The notes: generated by a model not told the origin, from the sequence alone. A stretch of DNA of 46,748 nt from Desulfovibrio piger (GCF_012843875.1 NZ_JABAFY010000018.1:1-46748), one strand, 5' to 3'. Positions 36,858-45,879 are shown, counted from the stretch's first letter. Numbers and translations are program-made.

Positions 36858-37679
36858 CTATAGCCCGAAGAACCTTCGGGCATTGTCGCCGCAGAGCTGC
36901 CAGAGCTCTTCGGGCTCCATGCCGCGGGCGGCCGCCATATGGCGTACGGTGAAGACCATGAAGGCGGGCTCGTTGCGCTTGCCGCGCCAGGGCACGGGCG
37001 AAAGGTAGGGGCTGTCGGTCTCCAGCAGCAGGCGGTCGTCAGGGATGACGGCCAGGGCCTCACGCACGGCCTTGTTGGCCGGGTAGCTGACCGGTCCGGG
37101 GATGGAGATGTGCCAGCCGTTGCGGATGATGCGCCGGGCCATGTCGGCATCGCCGCCAAAACAGTGCCAGAGCAGCGGATAGCCGACAAAACCGCGGGCT
37201 TCGAGAGTCATGAGGGTCTCGGCCTCGGCGTTGCGGCAATGGATGACCACAGGCTTTTCCAGCTCGCGGGCCAGTTGCAGCTGATCGTGCAGGACCTGGT
37301 ACTGGATCTCCTTGGGGCAGTCGTCCCAGTAGAAATCGAGCCCGATCTCGCCCACGGCGCGCAGGCGGTCATCCACGGCAAAGGCTTCACGGATGTCCGC
37401 AAGGACTTCGGGCGTGCACTGCTGTCCGTCACAGGGGTGGATGCCCAGCACGAAAAAGACCTCGGGATGTGCATCGAAATAGCCGCGGCGACGGCGCCAG
37501 CGGTCAGGATCGAGGAAAATGTTTCCGATGGTGGCCACACCGGCGGCACGGGCGCGGGCCAGCACCTCTTCGCGGTCGGCGTCGAATTCCTCGCCGTCCA
37601 GATGGGCGTGGCTGTCGCAGCCCACGCAGGGCAGGGCTTGGGTCAGGGGATCGATACGTTCAACTTTCTTGTGGCTCAT
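36858..37679 (-). CDS. tatD: TatD-family metal-dependent DNase/hydrolase
   Basis: 273-residue TIM-barrel hydrolase with the TatD metal-binding residues: CDSHAHLDGEEFD (HxH), the glutamate of AVGEIGLDFYWD, VVIHCRNAE, LWHCFGGDA and the final LLLETDSPYLSPVP aspartate. Members are divalent-metal 3'-5' exonucleases or related esterases. The YcfH/TatD length is typical. The start at 37679 is preferred by homology over an upstream in-frame ATG (37802), although neither has a strong SD. It is divergent from the UXS-like gene and has 42-bp direct repeats beyond its 3' end. Confidence 0.93.
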   Translation of the reverse strand: MSHKKVERIDPLTQALPCVGCDSHAHLDGEEFDADREEVLARARAAGVATIGNIFLDPDRWRRRRGYFDAHPEVFFVLGIHPCDGQQCTPEVLADIREAFAVDDRLRAVGEIGLDFYWDDCPKEIQYQVLHDQLQLARELEKPVVIHCRNAEAETLMTLEARGFVGYPLLWHCFGGDADMARRIIRNGWHISIPGPVSYPANKAVREALAVIPDDRLLLETDSPYLSPVPWRGKRNEPAFMVFTVRHMAAARGMEPEELWQLCGDNARRFFGL

Positions 37680-37839
37680 GGCGGATCCGGGATGGAGAGG
37701 ATGCGGGATGCGGGCAGCACTGCCCCGTGGACGGGCACCGCCCCATCCCCGGCAGGGCGTCCGTCTGGCATGGCTTCTAGCAGGGGCAGACACGGGACGC
37801 AAGCCCCTGCCCCGCCGCGAAAAAGCCCCGTTTCAGGCA

Positions 37840-37868
37840 TTGCCAGTCCCGGGACAAGGGCGTACACT
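37840..37868 (+). promoter_or_regulatory. Candidate sigma70 promoter for the UXS-like gene
   Basis: TTGCCA (37840-37845) and TACACT (37863-37868) separated by exactly 17 bases; 5 of 6 and 4 of 6 matches to consensus. The gene starts 39 bases further on. Confidence 0.5.
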
Positions 37869-37906
37869 CTCTGCGCCTATTGGTCATTTTACGTTGAGAG
37901 GCTATC

Positions 37907-38863
37907 ATGCATTTGCGAAAACGGGTTCTTGTCACTGGTGGTTCGGGTTTTCTGGGCTCGCATCTGTGCGCGCGTCTGCTGGACGAGGGGCACGAAGTCC
38001 TGTGCGTGGACAATTTCTTTTCCAGCGCCCGCTCCAATGTGGAAGAGCTCATGGACAACAAGCGCTTCGAACTGCTGCGCCATGACGTGACCTTCCCCCT
38101 GTTCGTGGAAGTGGACGAGATCTACAACCTGGCCTGCCCGGCCTCGCCCGTCCACTACCAGCACGACCCCGTGCAGACCATCAAGACCTGCGTCCACGGT
38201 GCCATCAACATGCTGGGTCTGGCCAAGCGCCTGAAAGCGCGCATCTTCCAGGCCTCCACCAGCGAGGTCTACGGCGACCCCGACGTGCATCCGCAGCCCG
38301 AGAGCTACTGGGGCCATGTGAACCCCAACGGCATCCGCTCCTGCTATGACGAAGGCAAGCGCTGCGCCGAGGCCCTGTTCTTCTCCTACCGCCGCCAGAA
38401 CAATGTGAACATCAAGGTGGGCCGTATCTTCAACACCTACGGTCCCAAGATGCATCCCAACGACGGCCGTGTGGTCTCCAACTTCATCGTGCAGGCCCTG
38501 AAGGGCGAACCCATCACCATCTACGGCGACGGCAGCCAGACCCGCTCCTTCTGCTATGTGGATGACCTGGTGGAATGCATGTGCCGCCTCATGGCCACGC
38601 CCGACGACTTCACCGGCCCCGTGAACATGGGCAATCCCGGCGAGTTCACCATCCGCGAGCTTGCCGAAAAGGTCATCGAACTCACCAACAGCAGCTCCAG
38701 GCTGATCTGCGAGCCCCTGCCCGGCGACGACCCCAAACAGCGCCGTCCCGACATCAGCCTGGCCCGCGAGGTCCTGGGCTGGGAGCCCAAGGTCCAGCTG
38801 GAAGAAGGCCTGAAAAAGACCATCGCCTATTTCGACGAGCAGATCCGCAAGGGTCTGGCCTAG
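37907..38863 (+). CDS. UDP-glucuronate decarboxylase-like SDR epimerase
   Basis: 318-residue extended SDR. NAD-binding GGSGFLGSH (G12-H19), the catalytic STSEVYGDP, and the Tyr/Lys of [10 protein letters not shown] (Y147, K151) match UDP-xylose synthase type enzymes, which oxidise and decarboxylate UDP-glucuronate to UDP-xylose; [11 protein letters not shown] and VYVDDLV-like segments (here [11 protein letters not shown]) are also typical. A UDP-glucose 4-epimerase or other SDR is a less likely alternative. A near-consensus promoter (37840-37868) precedes it. It lies on the sugar side of the window, separated from rfbFG by tatD; both supply activated sugars for surface polysaccharide. Confidence 0.88.
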   Translation: MHLRKRVLVTGGSGFLGSHLCARLLDEGHEVLCVDNFFSSARSNVEELMDNKRFELLRHDVTFPLFVEVDEIYNLACPASPVHYQHDPVQTIKTCVHGAINMLGLAKRLKARIFQASTSEVYGDPDVHPQPESYWGHVNPNGIRSCYDEGKRCAEALFFSYRRQNNVNIKVGRIFNTYGPKMHPNDGRVVSNFIVQALKGEPITIYGDGSQTRSFCYVDDLVECMCRLMATPDDFTGPVNMGNPGEFTIRELAEKVIELTNSSSRLICEPLPGDDPKQRRPDISLAREVLGWEPKVQLEEGLKKTIAYFDEQIRKGLA

Positions 38864-38991
38864 ATGTCCGTGTCCGGAACAGGGGATAGCGGCGAGCACG
38901 CAGCCGCCTTTGTGCATGCAGCGCGCCGCCGCCCCCGCTCCGGTCGAATTCATATATGGATGCGCCGCCCGGGGAAGGCGACGCAGGGGGA

Positions 38992-39011
38992 TCCGTACCG
39001 GCCGGTACGGA
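38992..39011. promoter_or_regulatory. Perfect 20-bp palindrome upstream of the Ehr-type operon
   Basis: TCCGTACCGGCCGGTACGGA is identical to its reverse complement. Its place in the only sizeable spacer before the operon makes a dimeric regulator operator plausible; a DNA cruciform or mRNA hairpin is an alternative. Confidence 0.5.
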
Positions 39012-39029
39012 CGCGCAACCATAACCCTT

Positions 39030-39071
39030 GACGGACAGGGAGTCCGTCTGTCCGTCCGGCATGGGCGCTGC
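39030..39071 (+). promoter_or_regulatory. Inverted repeat next to a possible sigma54 promoter
   Basis: GACGGACAG (39030-39038) and CTGTCCGTC (39048-39056) are a perfect 9-bp repeat. Just after it, GGCATGGGCGCTGC (39058-39071) has GG-N10-GC as in -24/-12 elements, matching TGGCAC-N5-TTGC at most fixed positions. In GC-rich DNA this element may arise by chance. Confidence 0.3.
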
Positions 39072-39188
39072 AAGTCTCCGGGGAAGGAGCGCTCGGACCA
39101 TGCCGCCAGAAAAGTTTTCACAGATGCGGTCCTGCCCACGGCAGGGCCGCATCGTGTACTTTGACGGTCTGAATGTCGGAGTGTGCTC

Positions 39189-41201
39189 ATGTTTCTGATT
39201 TTACTGGCTCTGTGTGTACTGGCGGTCAGCGCCGCCGGTCTGGGGCTGCTGGCCTTTGCCCGCCCCACGCCCGCCACGACCCGGCTGGCCGATCTGTTCG
39301 GCCCTCTGGGGGCCGCCTGCGGCTGTGCCCTGGGCATGGCGGGCCTGTTCACGGACAGCTGGACAGGCAGCCTGCTGTGGACCCAGGCCTGGGGCCTGCC
39401 TGTGGGCGGTCTGAGTCTGGGGCTGGACGCCCTTTCCCGCGTCTTCCTGCTGCCGGTCTTCGGCCTGGGCTTCGTCTGTGCCTGTGCCGGGGGCATCTCG
39501 CTGCGCCATACCCGCGCCAGCGAACATAACCTGGCCGCCCACTGGCTCTTCTATCTGCTGCTGGTGCTGGGCATGGCCGTGGTCATGATGGCCCGTGACG
39601 CCGTGCTCTTCCTGCTGGCCTGGGAAGTCATGTCCCTGTCGCCCTTCTTCCTCATCGACTTCAACGACAGCGACCGCAACGTACGCGACGCTTCGTGGGT
39701 CTATCTGGTGGCCGCCCACCTGGGTGCCGTGCTGCTGCTGGCCTTCTTCGGCCTGCTCTGGCAGAACTCGGGCGATACGGCCTTTGCGACCCTGGCCCTC
39801 AAGGAAGGCCCCGTGGTGCCGCTGGCCTCGGTCCTGTTCGTGCTGTCCCTGCTGGGCTTCGGCGCCAAGGCCGGCATCGCGCCCATGCACGTCTGGCTGC
39901 CCGAGGCCCACCCGGCCGCGCCCAGCCACATCTCGGCCCTGCTCTCCGGCGCCATGATCAACGCCGGTCTGTACGGCATCATCCGCAGCTGCGAATTCGT
40001 GGCCCCCCTGAGCGCCGCCCCGGCCTGGTGGGGCTGGCTGACCCTGTTCCTGGGGCTGGGCACGGCGCTGATGGGCATCCTCAAGGCTCTGGCCCAGAGC
40101 AACCTCAAGCGCCTGCTGGCCTACTCCAGCGTGGAGAACATGGGCCTCATGCTCATGGGCGTGGGCGCCTGGCTCATCGGCAGCCACAGCGGCAACAGCT
40201 GGATCGGGACCCTGGGTCTGGCCGGTGCCATGTTCCACATGCTCAACCACTCGGCTTTCAAGGGCCTGCTCTTCCTCACCGCCGGTGAAGTGCTGCACGC
40301 CACCGGCACCGTGCGCATGGAACTGCTGGGCGGCCTGCAGCAGCGCATGCCCATGGTGGGCGCGGCCTTCGGCATCGGCGCGGTCTCCATCGCCTGCTTC
40401 CCGCCCTTCAACGGCTTTGCCGGTGAGTTCGTACTGGCCCTTTCCCTGCTGGACGGCTCCAGCCTGCCCGGCGTGGAACAGCAGCTGGGTCTGCTCATGG
40501 CGCTGGTGGTGCTGGGCCTGGTCTCCGGGCTGGCCGCCGCCACCTATGCCAAGGCCTACGGCATCACCTTCCTGGGCGCGCCGCGCAGCCGCTGTGTGGA
40601 AGAGGCCCACCGCCCCCGTCCCCGCGATCTCTGGCCCCTGGCCATCCCGGCCTTCCTCTGCGTGGCCGGCGGCCTGGCTTCCGGCCACTGCTTCCGCTGG
40701 CTCATCAGCACGGTCAACGCGCCCCTGCCCGATCCGGTAGCCGGGCAGCAGGTCATGCTGCGTGTGGCCGACATGCTGGGCACGGTCTCGCTGGTGGGCA
40801 TGGTGCTGCTGGCCTTGGTGGCCGCCCTGTGGCTGCTGCGCAAGGTCTGCATCGCCGGCCGCCTGCGCCGTGAGGAGACCTGGGGCTGCGGCTACCAGTA
40901 CGGGACCCCGCGCGTGCAGTACACGGACGCTTCCTTCTCCGAGCCGCTGGGCCGCATCTTCGGCGGCGCCATGGGCCTGAAGGTGCATCAGGAGCTGGAT
41001 GCCCATTACTTCCCCGGCAAGGCGTCCGTGGCCATCTCCGCCCCTGACCGTCTGCGTACGGGCCTGTTCACGCCGCTGTTCGAAGGCGTGGAAAAGCTCT
41101 GCAACATGTGCAAGATCCTGCAACACGGCAAGATCCATCTCTATATACTTTACATCCTCGCCACGCTGGTGGCGTTGCTGGCCTGGGGGCTGCACGCATG
41201 A
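39189..41201 (+). CDS. HyfB/NuoL-like antiporter-type membrane subunit of an Ehr complex
   Basis: 670-residue protein with about 16 membrane helices, the length of E. coli HyfB. The conserved ion-channel core has segments such as WEVMSLSPFFLIDF (helix 5 Glu), FGAKAGIAPMHVWLPEAHPAAPSHISALLSGAMIN (helix 7-8, with the key Lys and His), SNLKRLLAYSSVENMG and HMLNHSAFKGLLFL. It would translocate H+ or Na+ as in complex I. The C-terminus has an extra soluble-ended extension (about 560-670) typical of HyfB/HycC. The start is ATG 39189 with CGGAG 8 bases upstream. It overlaps hyfC by ATGA, so the operon is translationally coupled. Confidence 0.9.
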   Translation: MFLILLALCVLAVSAAGLGLLAFARPTPATTRLADLFGPLGAACGCALGMAGLFTDSWTGSLLWTQAWGLPVGGLSLGLDALSRVFLLPVFGLGFVCACAGGISLRHTRASEHNLAAHWLFYLLLVLGMAVVMMARDAVLFLLAWEVMSLSPFFLIDFNDSDRNVRDASWVYLVAAHLGAVLLLAFFGLLWQNSGDTAFATLALKEGPVVPLASVLFVLSLLGFGAKAGIAPMHVWLPEAHPAAPSHISALLSGAMINAGLYGIIRSCEFVAPLSAAPAWWGWLTLFLGLGTALMGILKALAQSNLKRLLAYSSVENMGLMLMGVGAWLIGSHSGNSWIGTLGLAGAMFHMLNHSAFKGLLFLTAGEVLHATGTVRMELLGGLQQRMPMVGAAFGIGAVSIACFPPFNGFAGEFVLALSLLDGSSLPGVEQQLGLLMALVVLGLVSGLAAATYAKAYGITFLGAPRSRCVEEAHRPRPRDLWPLAIPAFLCVAGGLASGHCFRWLISTVNAPLPDPVAGQQVMLRVADMLGTVSLVGMVLLALVAALWLLRKVCIAGRLRREETWGCGYQYGTPRVQYTDASFSEPLGRIFGGAMGLKVHQELDAHYFPGKASVAISAPDRLRTGLFTPLFEGVEKLCNMCKILQHGKIHLYILYILATLVALLAWGLHA

Positions 41202-42130
41202 GCGATCTCGCCTTCTACTGTTTCCAGTATGCGCTGGCCCTGCTGCTGGCGCCGCTGCTGCCGGGCATCATAGCCCGTATCAAGGCCAAGGTGGCAGGCA
41301 GGCACGGCAAGCCTGTGCTGCAATTGTACTTTGACATCTTCAAGGGCCTGCGCAAGGGCGAGGTCATCAGCCAGGTGACCACGCCTGTCTTCACCCTGGG
41401 TCCGGTGGTGGGCCTGGCCACGGTGCTCTGCGCCCTTGCCCTGCTGCCCCTGGGCGGCATGGCCTCGCCGCTGCGTTTTTCCGGCGACTTTTTGCTGGCC
41501 GCCTACCTGCTGGGCCTGGGCCGCTTTTTGACCATGCTGGCCGCCCTGGATACCGGTTCGTCCTTTGAAGGCATGGGCGCCAGCCGCGAGGCCGCCTTCT
41601 CGGCCCTGTCCGAGCCGGTGCTCTTCCTCTGCCTGCTGACCCTGGTGGGCGTGGGTTCCACCCTGGGCATGCACGATGCGCTTTCCCTGTCCGGCATGCT
41701 GGGCGGCCGTCCGGCCCACGAATGGCTGCTGGGACGTGCCGAGCTGCTGCTGGTGCCGGTGGTCTTCTTCGTGCTGCTGCTGGTGGAGAACAGCCGCATC
41801 CCCGTGGATGACCCCACCACCCATCTGGAACTGACCATGATCCACGAGGTCATGATCCTGGACCACTCCGGCCCCAGCCTCTCCTTCATCGAGTACGGCG
41901 CGGCCCTCAAGCTGTGGTTCTTCGCGGCCCTGCCCGCGGGCATCCTGGTGCCCGACCTGCCCCTGTGGCAGCAGAGCCTGTGCTGGCTGGCCTGCATCTT
42001 TGCCGTGGCCGTGCTGGTGGGCATCGTGGAATCCGTCATGGCCCGTCTGCGCATGCAGAAGGTGCCCGTGCTGCTGGGCGGCGCGGCCGTGCTTTCGGCC
42101 CTGGCCCTGATCCTGACCCAGGTGAGGTAA
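41198..42130 (+). CDS. HyfC/NuoH-like membrane subunit of an Ehr complex
   Basis: 310-residue, eight-helix membrane protein of the NuoH/HycD/HyfC family, the connection between the membrane arm and the soluble arm. The conserved cytoplasmic loop ENSRIPVDDPTTHLELT with IHEVMILDHSG is present (about 205-235), and FKGLRKGEVIS (about 40-50) matches the quinone-chamber-lining loop of complex I. The start codon overlaps the stop of the preceding gene (ATGA at 41198-41201). It is followed after 3 bases by the HyfE-like gene. Confidence 0.92.
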   Translation: MSDLAFYCFQYALALLLAPLLPGIIARIKAKVAGRHGKPVLQLYFDIFKGLRKGEVISQVTTPVFTLGPVVGLATVLCALALLPLGGMASPLRFSGDFLLAAYLLGLGRFLTMLAALDTGSSFEGMGASREAAFSALSEPVLFLCLLTLVGVGSTLGMHDALSLSGMLGGRPAHEWLLGRAELLLVPVVFFVLLLVENSRIPVDDPTTHLELTMIHEVMILDHSGPSLSFIEYGAALKLWFFAALPAGILVPDLPLWQQSLCWLACIFAVAVLVGIVESVMARLRMQKVPVLLGGAAVLSALALILTQVR

Positions 42131-42133
42131 ATC

Positions 42134-42754
42134 ATGAGCGCTCTTTTCCAGTTCTTCCTCTTCCTGCTGACGCTCAACAACCTGGCCCTGCTGGGCATGG
42201 GCCGCCTGCGCACGCTCATCAATCTGGTGACCGCGCAGGGCATCCTGCTGGGCGGCCTGCTGCTCATCCATGACCATGCCCTGCTGGCCGTGGCCGTGCT
42301 GCTCATCAAGGGCGGCCTGCTGCCCTGGCTGCTGCACCGCACCCGGCGCCAGATCGGTGCCAATCCGCACATCAAGCCCCGTCTGGGCTTTGGCCTGGCC
42401 GTGCTCACCGGTCTGGCCTGCCTGGTCTTCTCGCTCTGGCTGGAAGGCCGCCTGCCCATGACGCCCGGCCTTTTCCCGCCCCTGCTCCTGCCCGCCGGCC
42501 TGACCACGCTGTTCTGCGGCCTTCTGCTGGTGGTGGGCCGTGCCACGGCGCTCTCGCAGGTCATGGGCTATCTGGTGGCCGAAAACGGCATCTTCCTGCT
42601 GGGCATCCCGCTCATGACGGCCGGTGCCGTCTGGTTCGAGCTGACCCTGCTGCTGGATATCTTCGTGGCGGTCTTCGTCATGGGCATCGCCATCAACCAC
42701 ATCAGCCACACGTTCGAATCCATCGACGTGGGCTTCCACGACCTGCGCGACTAG
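42134..42754 (+). CDS. HyfE/NuoK-like membrane subunit of an Ehr complex
   Basis: 206-residue protein with six or so membrane helices, matching HyfE rather than the three-helix NuoK. Conserved charged residues within helices include AVLLIKGGLLPWLL (Lys) and YLVAENGIFLLGIP (Glu), which in complex I belong to the central hydrophilic ion path. It is the third gene in the operon, beginning 3 bases after the HyfC-like stop. Confidence 0.9.
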   Translation: MSALFQFFLFLLTLNNLALLGMGRLRTLINLVTAQGILLGGLLLIHDHALLAVAVLLIKGGLLPWLLHRTRRQIGANPHIKPRLGFGLAVLTGLACLVFSLWLEGRLPMTPGLFPPLLLPAGLTTLFCGLLLVVGRATALSQVMGYLVAENGIFLLGIPLMTAGAVWFELTLLLDIFVAVFVMGIAINHISHTFESIDVGFHDLRD

Positions 42755-42763
42755 GGGGCGACC

Positions 42764-44299
42764 ATGCTGGAATGTCTGCTGTTTGCGCCCCTGTGCGCCG
42801 GACTGCTCATGCTGCTGCTGGGCAATACCACCGTCTGCCGCGGCCTGCTCTTGCTCACGGCCGTGCTGCACACGGCCCTTTCCGTCAAACTGGCTGCCGA
42901 CGTGAGCGGCGGCCTGCATCCGCAGGCCCTGGCCGGTCTGCTGGCGCCTGACGCGCTGGGCACGCTCTTCCTCGTGCTGGCCAGCGTGCTCTTCCTGGTG
43001 GCCTCGGTCTACGGCGTGGGCTATCTGCGCGACGAGGCCCTGATCACCGAACGCACCAGCATCCTGGACGGCCGGGCCTTCACCAATGCTCCGGAACGCC
43101 GCTTCACGGCCTGCCTGTGCTTCTTCCTCTCGGCCATGACGCTGGTCACCACCACGCGCCATCTGGGCGCCCTGTGGGTGGGCATCGAGATCACCACCCT
43201 GTCCAGCGCGCCCCTGATCTACTTCCACCGCCACAAGCAGTCGCTGGAAGCCACCTGGAAATACCTCATCATCTGTTCCGTGGGCATCGCCCTGGCCCTG
43301 CTGGGCAACATCCTGCTTTCCGTGGCCTTCTACGAGCCCGGCGTGCCGCCGGTGGAGAGCATGGATCAGGTGGAGGCCTTCCGCCATCTGGCCCGGCAGC
43401 GCGCCGAAGCCCTGGCCGTGCTGGATGCGCCCCAGAGCGCGGCGACCTATCTGCCCTGGCTCAAGGCGGCCTTCATCTTCCTGCTGGTGGGCTACGGCAC
43501 CAAAATGGGCCTGGCGCCCCTGCACAACTGGCTGCCCGACGCCCACAGCCAGGCCCCCTCGCTGGTCTCGGCCCTGCTGTCCGGCGCCCTGCTCAACTGT
43601 GCCTTCCTGGGCATCCTCCGCGGACATCAGATCATGCTGGGCGCGGGCCTGGGCGGGTTCAGCGGCACGCTGCTGGTCTTCTTCGGCCTGGTCTCCATGT
43701 TCGTGGCCGCCATCTTCATCGTGGGACAGGGCCACTACAAGCGCATGCTGGCCTACTCCAGCGTGGAGCACATGGGCATCCTGGCCCTGGCCGTGGGCCT
43801 GGGCGGCGCCGCGGCCTTCGGCGGCATGCTGCACGCCATGTGCCATTCGCTGACCAAGTGCATGCTCTTCCTGCTGGCCGGCAACATCCTGGCCCGCTAC
43901 CACACCTATTCCAGCTACGACGTGCACGGCCTGCGCTGGACCATGCCCGTCACCGGCGCCCTGTGGATGGGCGGCTTCCTGGCCATCGTGGGCTCGCCGC
44001 CGTTCGGCCTGTTCGTCAGCGAGTTCCTGATCCTCAAGGGCATCCTGCAGCAGGGCCAGTGGCTGGTGGCCGCCCTGTACATGCTGGCCCTGGCCATCAT
44101 CTTCGTGGGCATGTCCGTGGCCGTGCTGCGCATGTTCCAGGGCACCCGCCCCACCGACATGCCCGAGTGCCCGCGTGAGTCCGCCCTGAGCGTGCTGCCG
44201 CCCATGGCCCTGGGCCTGTGCGTGCTGCTGCTGGGTTTCTGGATGCCCGACGGCGTCGAAAAGCTGCTGCGCGCCAGCGCGGCCCTCATTGGAGGCTAG
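42764..44299 (+). CDS. HyfF/NuoN-like antiporter-type membrane subunit of an Ehr complex
   Basis: 511-residue second antiporter-like subunit, about 14 helices. It has LGALWVGIEITTLSSAPL (helix 5 Glu), GYGTKMGLAPLHNWLPDAHSQAPSLVSALLSGALLN (helix 7-8 Lys/His), HYKRMLAYSSVEHMGI and MCHSLTKCMLFLLAG. The operon thus encodes two antiporter-like subunits (HyfB and HyfF types) and no HyfD. The start is ATG 42764, 9 bases after the HyfE-like stop, with GGGGGC as a weak SD. Confidence 0.92.
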   Translation: MLECLLFAPLCAGLLMLLLGNTTVCRGLLLLTAVLHTALSVKLAADVSGGLHPQALAGLLAPDALGTLFLVLASVLFLVASVYGVGYLRDEALITERTSILDGRAFTNAPERRFTACLCFFLSAMTLVTTTRHLGALWVGIEITTLSSAPLIYFHRHKQSLEATWKYLIICSVGIALALLGNILLSVAFYEPGVPPVESMDQVEAFRHLARQRAEALAVLDAPQSAATYLPWLKAAFIFLLVGYGTKMGLAPLHNWLPDAHSQAPSLVSALLSGALLNCAFLGILRGHQIMLGAGLGGFSGTLLVFFGLVSMFVAAIFIVGQGHYKRMLAYSSVEHMGILALAVGLGGAAAFGGMLHAMCHSLTKCMLFLLAGNILARYHTYSSYDVHGLRWTMPVTGALWMGGFLAIVGSPPFGLFVSEFLILKGILQQGQWLVAALYMLALAIIFVGMSVAVLRMFQGTRPTDMPECPRESALSVLPPMALGLCVLLLGFWMPDGVEKLLRASAALIGG

Positions 44300-44302
44300 A
44301 CC

Positions 44303-45865
44303 ATGCGTTTTTCCTATGCTTCCCCGGCCAGACTGGCCGACATCCCCTGTCTTGACGCGGCCTCCCTGCGGGCCGCCATCCTGACGCAGGTGGCGCACGG
44401 CTGGCGCGTGCTGGCCTTCTTTGGCCTGCCCCGGGCCCTGTACGCCCAGGGCGAACTGGCGCTGGTGGCGGGCAATACGGCCGCCGCCGGCCTATGCTGC
44501 GTCATGGCCCATGACCAGCGGCAGGAACTGTGGGCCTCCCGCTGCCTGCCGCTGGAACGCTATGCGTCCATGAGCCAGGAATGCCCGCAGCTCCAGCGCT
44601 TCGAGCGTGAAGTCTGCGAGGCCTGGGGCATCGTGCCCGAGGGCCACCCCTGGCTCAAGCCCGTGCGCTACACCACGCCCGCCTCGGGCGCGGAACGTCC
44701 CGGCCCGGCCCAGTGCGACCACTACCGCGTGGAAGGCGGCCAGGTCCACGAAGTGGCCGTGGGCCCCGTGCATGCGGGCATCATCGAACCCGGTCACTTC
44801 CGCTTCCAGTGCTACGGCGAGAACGTGCTCAATCTGGAGATCAGCCTGGGCTTCCAGCACCGCGGCGTGGAAAAGATGCTGGCCGGCGGCCCGCACCTGC
44901 GTGATGCCGCGCTCATGGAATGCGTGGCCGGGGACACCAGCGTGGGCCACTGCACGGCCTACAGCGTGGTGCTGGAGCGTCTGGCGGGCGTCAGCGTACC
45001 GCTGCGCGCCCAGCTGCTGCGGCGCATGGGCCTGGAGTTCGAACGCCTGGCCAACCACACCGGCGACCTGGGCGCCATCGCGGGCGATACGGGCTTTTTG
45101 CCCACCTCGTCCTGGAACGGCCGCATCCGCGGCGACTTCCTCAACATGACCGCCGAGATCTGCGGCAACCGCTTCGGGCGCGTCCTGGTCTGCCCCGGCG
45201 GCGTCAACTGGGATCTGGACCCCGCTGCCTGCCGCGGCCTGCTGGATCGCCTGCGTGCGGGCTGGCGTGACGTCAAGGGCGCCGTGGACGTGATGTTCGC
45301 CTCGCCCAGCGTGCTGGACCGTCTGACCGGCACGGGCTGTGTCAGCCTGCGCACCGCCGAGGACTTCGGCATGGTGGGCGTGGCCGCGCGTGCCTGCGGC
45401 CTGCCGCGCGATGCCCGGCGCCATGCGCCCCTTTCCCGCCTGCCGCTGGAAGATACCGACATCCGCATCGCCCAGGGCGGCGACGTGCTGGGCCGCGCCA
45501 CGGTGCGCCGTCTGGAAGTGGCCGATTCCGTGCGTCTGGTGGAAGCCGACCTCCAGCATCTGGCCCGTCTGGGCGAGGAGGAGAAGCTCCGCGAGGGCGA
45601 AAGCGATACCGCCCTCTGGCGTGCGCCCATGCCCGATACCCTGCCCGGCGGCATGCTGGCCGTGGCCCAGGTGGAAGGCTGGCGCGGCGAGCTGTGCCAT
45701 GTGGCCGTCACGGATGCGGAAGGCCGCTTCGGCGTCTACAAGATCTATGATCCTTCGTGGCACAACTGGAGCGGTCTGGAGATGGCCCTGCGCGGCGAAC
45801 AGATCTCCGACTTCCCGCTCTGCAACAAGAGCTTCAACCTTTCCTATTGCGGCCACGACCTGTAG
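44303..45865 (+). CDS. HyfG/NuoCD-like large subunit lacking all NiFe ligands (Ehr large subunit)
   Basis: 520 residues: a NuoC-like domain (about 20-130) fused to a NuoD / group-4 hydrogenase large-subunit domain (about 150-520), as in HycE/HyfG. GPVHAGIIEPGHFRF (154-168) and LGFQHRGVEKML (182-193) are family-typical. In NiFe enzymes the first motif is ER-x-CGIC-S and the second DPC-x2-C. Here they read E206-CVAGDT-S213 and D483-PSWHN, so the four nickel-binding cysteines are A209, T212, S485 and N488. No NiFe centre can form, and no protease cleavage extension follows. This defines an energy-converting hydrogenase-related (Ehr) subunit of unknown substrate. It starts 3 bases after the HyfF-like stop. 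Confidence 0.92.
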   Translation: MRFSYASPARLADIPCLDAASLRAAILTQVAHGWRVLAFFGLPRALYAQGELALVAGNTAAAGLCCVMAHDQRQELWASRCLPLERYASMSQECPQLQRFEREVCEAWGIVPEGHPWLKPVRYTTPASGAERPGPAQCDHYRVEGGQVHEVAVGPVHAGIIEPGHFRFQCYGENVLNLEISLGFQHRGVEKMLAGGPHLRDAALMECVAGDTSVGHCTAYSVVLERLAGVSVPLRAQLLRRMGLEFERLANHTGDLGAIAGDTGFLPTSSWNGRIRGDFLNMTAEICGNRFGRVLVCPGGVNWDLDPAACRGLLDRLRAGWRDVKGAVDVMFASPSVLDRLTGTGCVSLRTAEDFGMVGVAARACGLPRDARRHAPLSRLPLEDTDIRIAQGGDVLGRATVRRLEVADSVRLVEADLQHLARLGEEEKLREGESDTALWRAPMPDTLPGGMLAVAQVEGWRGELCHVAVTDAEGRFGVYKIYDPSWHNWSGLEMALRGEQISDFPLCNKSFNLSYCGHDL

Positions 45866-45879
45866 GCAGGAGGACTGAC

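Larger units (their letters stand above)
38864..39188. other. Upstream region of the Ehr-type operon with palindromes
   Basis: About 325 bases without a gene. It contains a perfect 20-bp palindrome (38992-39011), a 9-bp inverted repeat (39030-39056) and, directly after that, a GG-N10-GC element (39058-39071) in the spacing of a sigma54 promoter. These are listed separately. The SD CGGAG (39176-39180) serves the first gene. Confidence 0.6.

Noticed and set aside
39201..44398. Long minus-strand open frames opposite the Ehr operon
   Set aside because: Gln/His/Gly-rich shadows of membrane-protein genes. The plus strand encodes recognised families with SDs and tight spacing.
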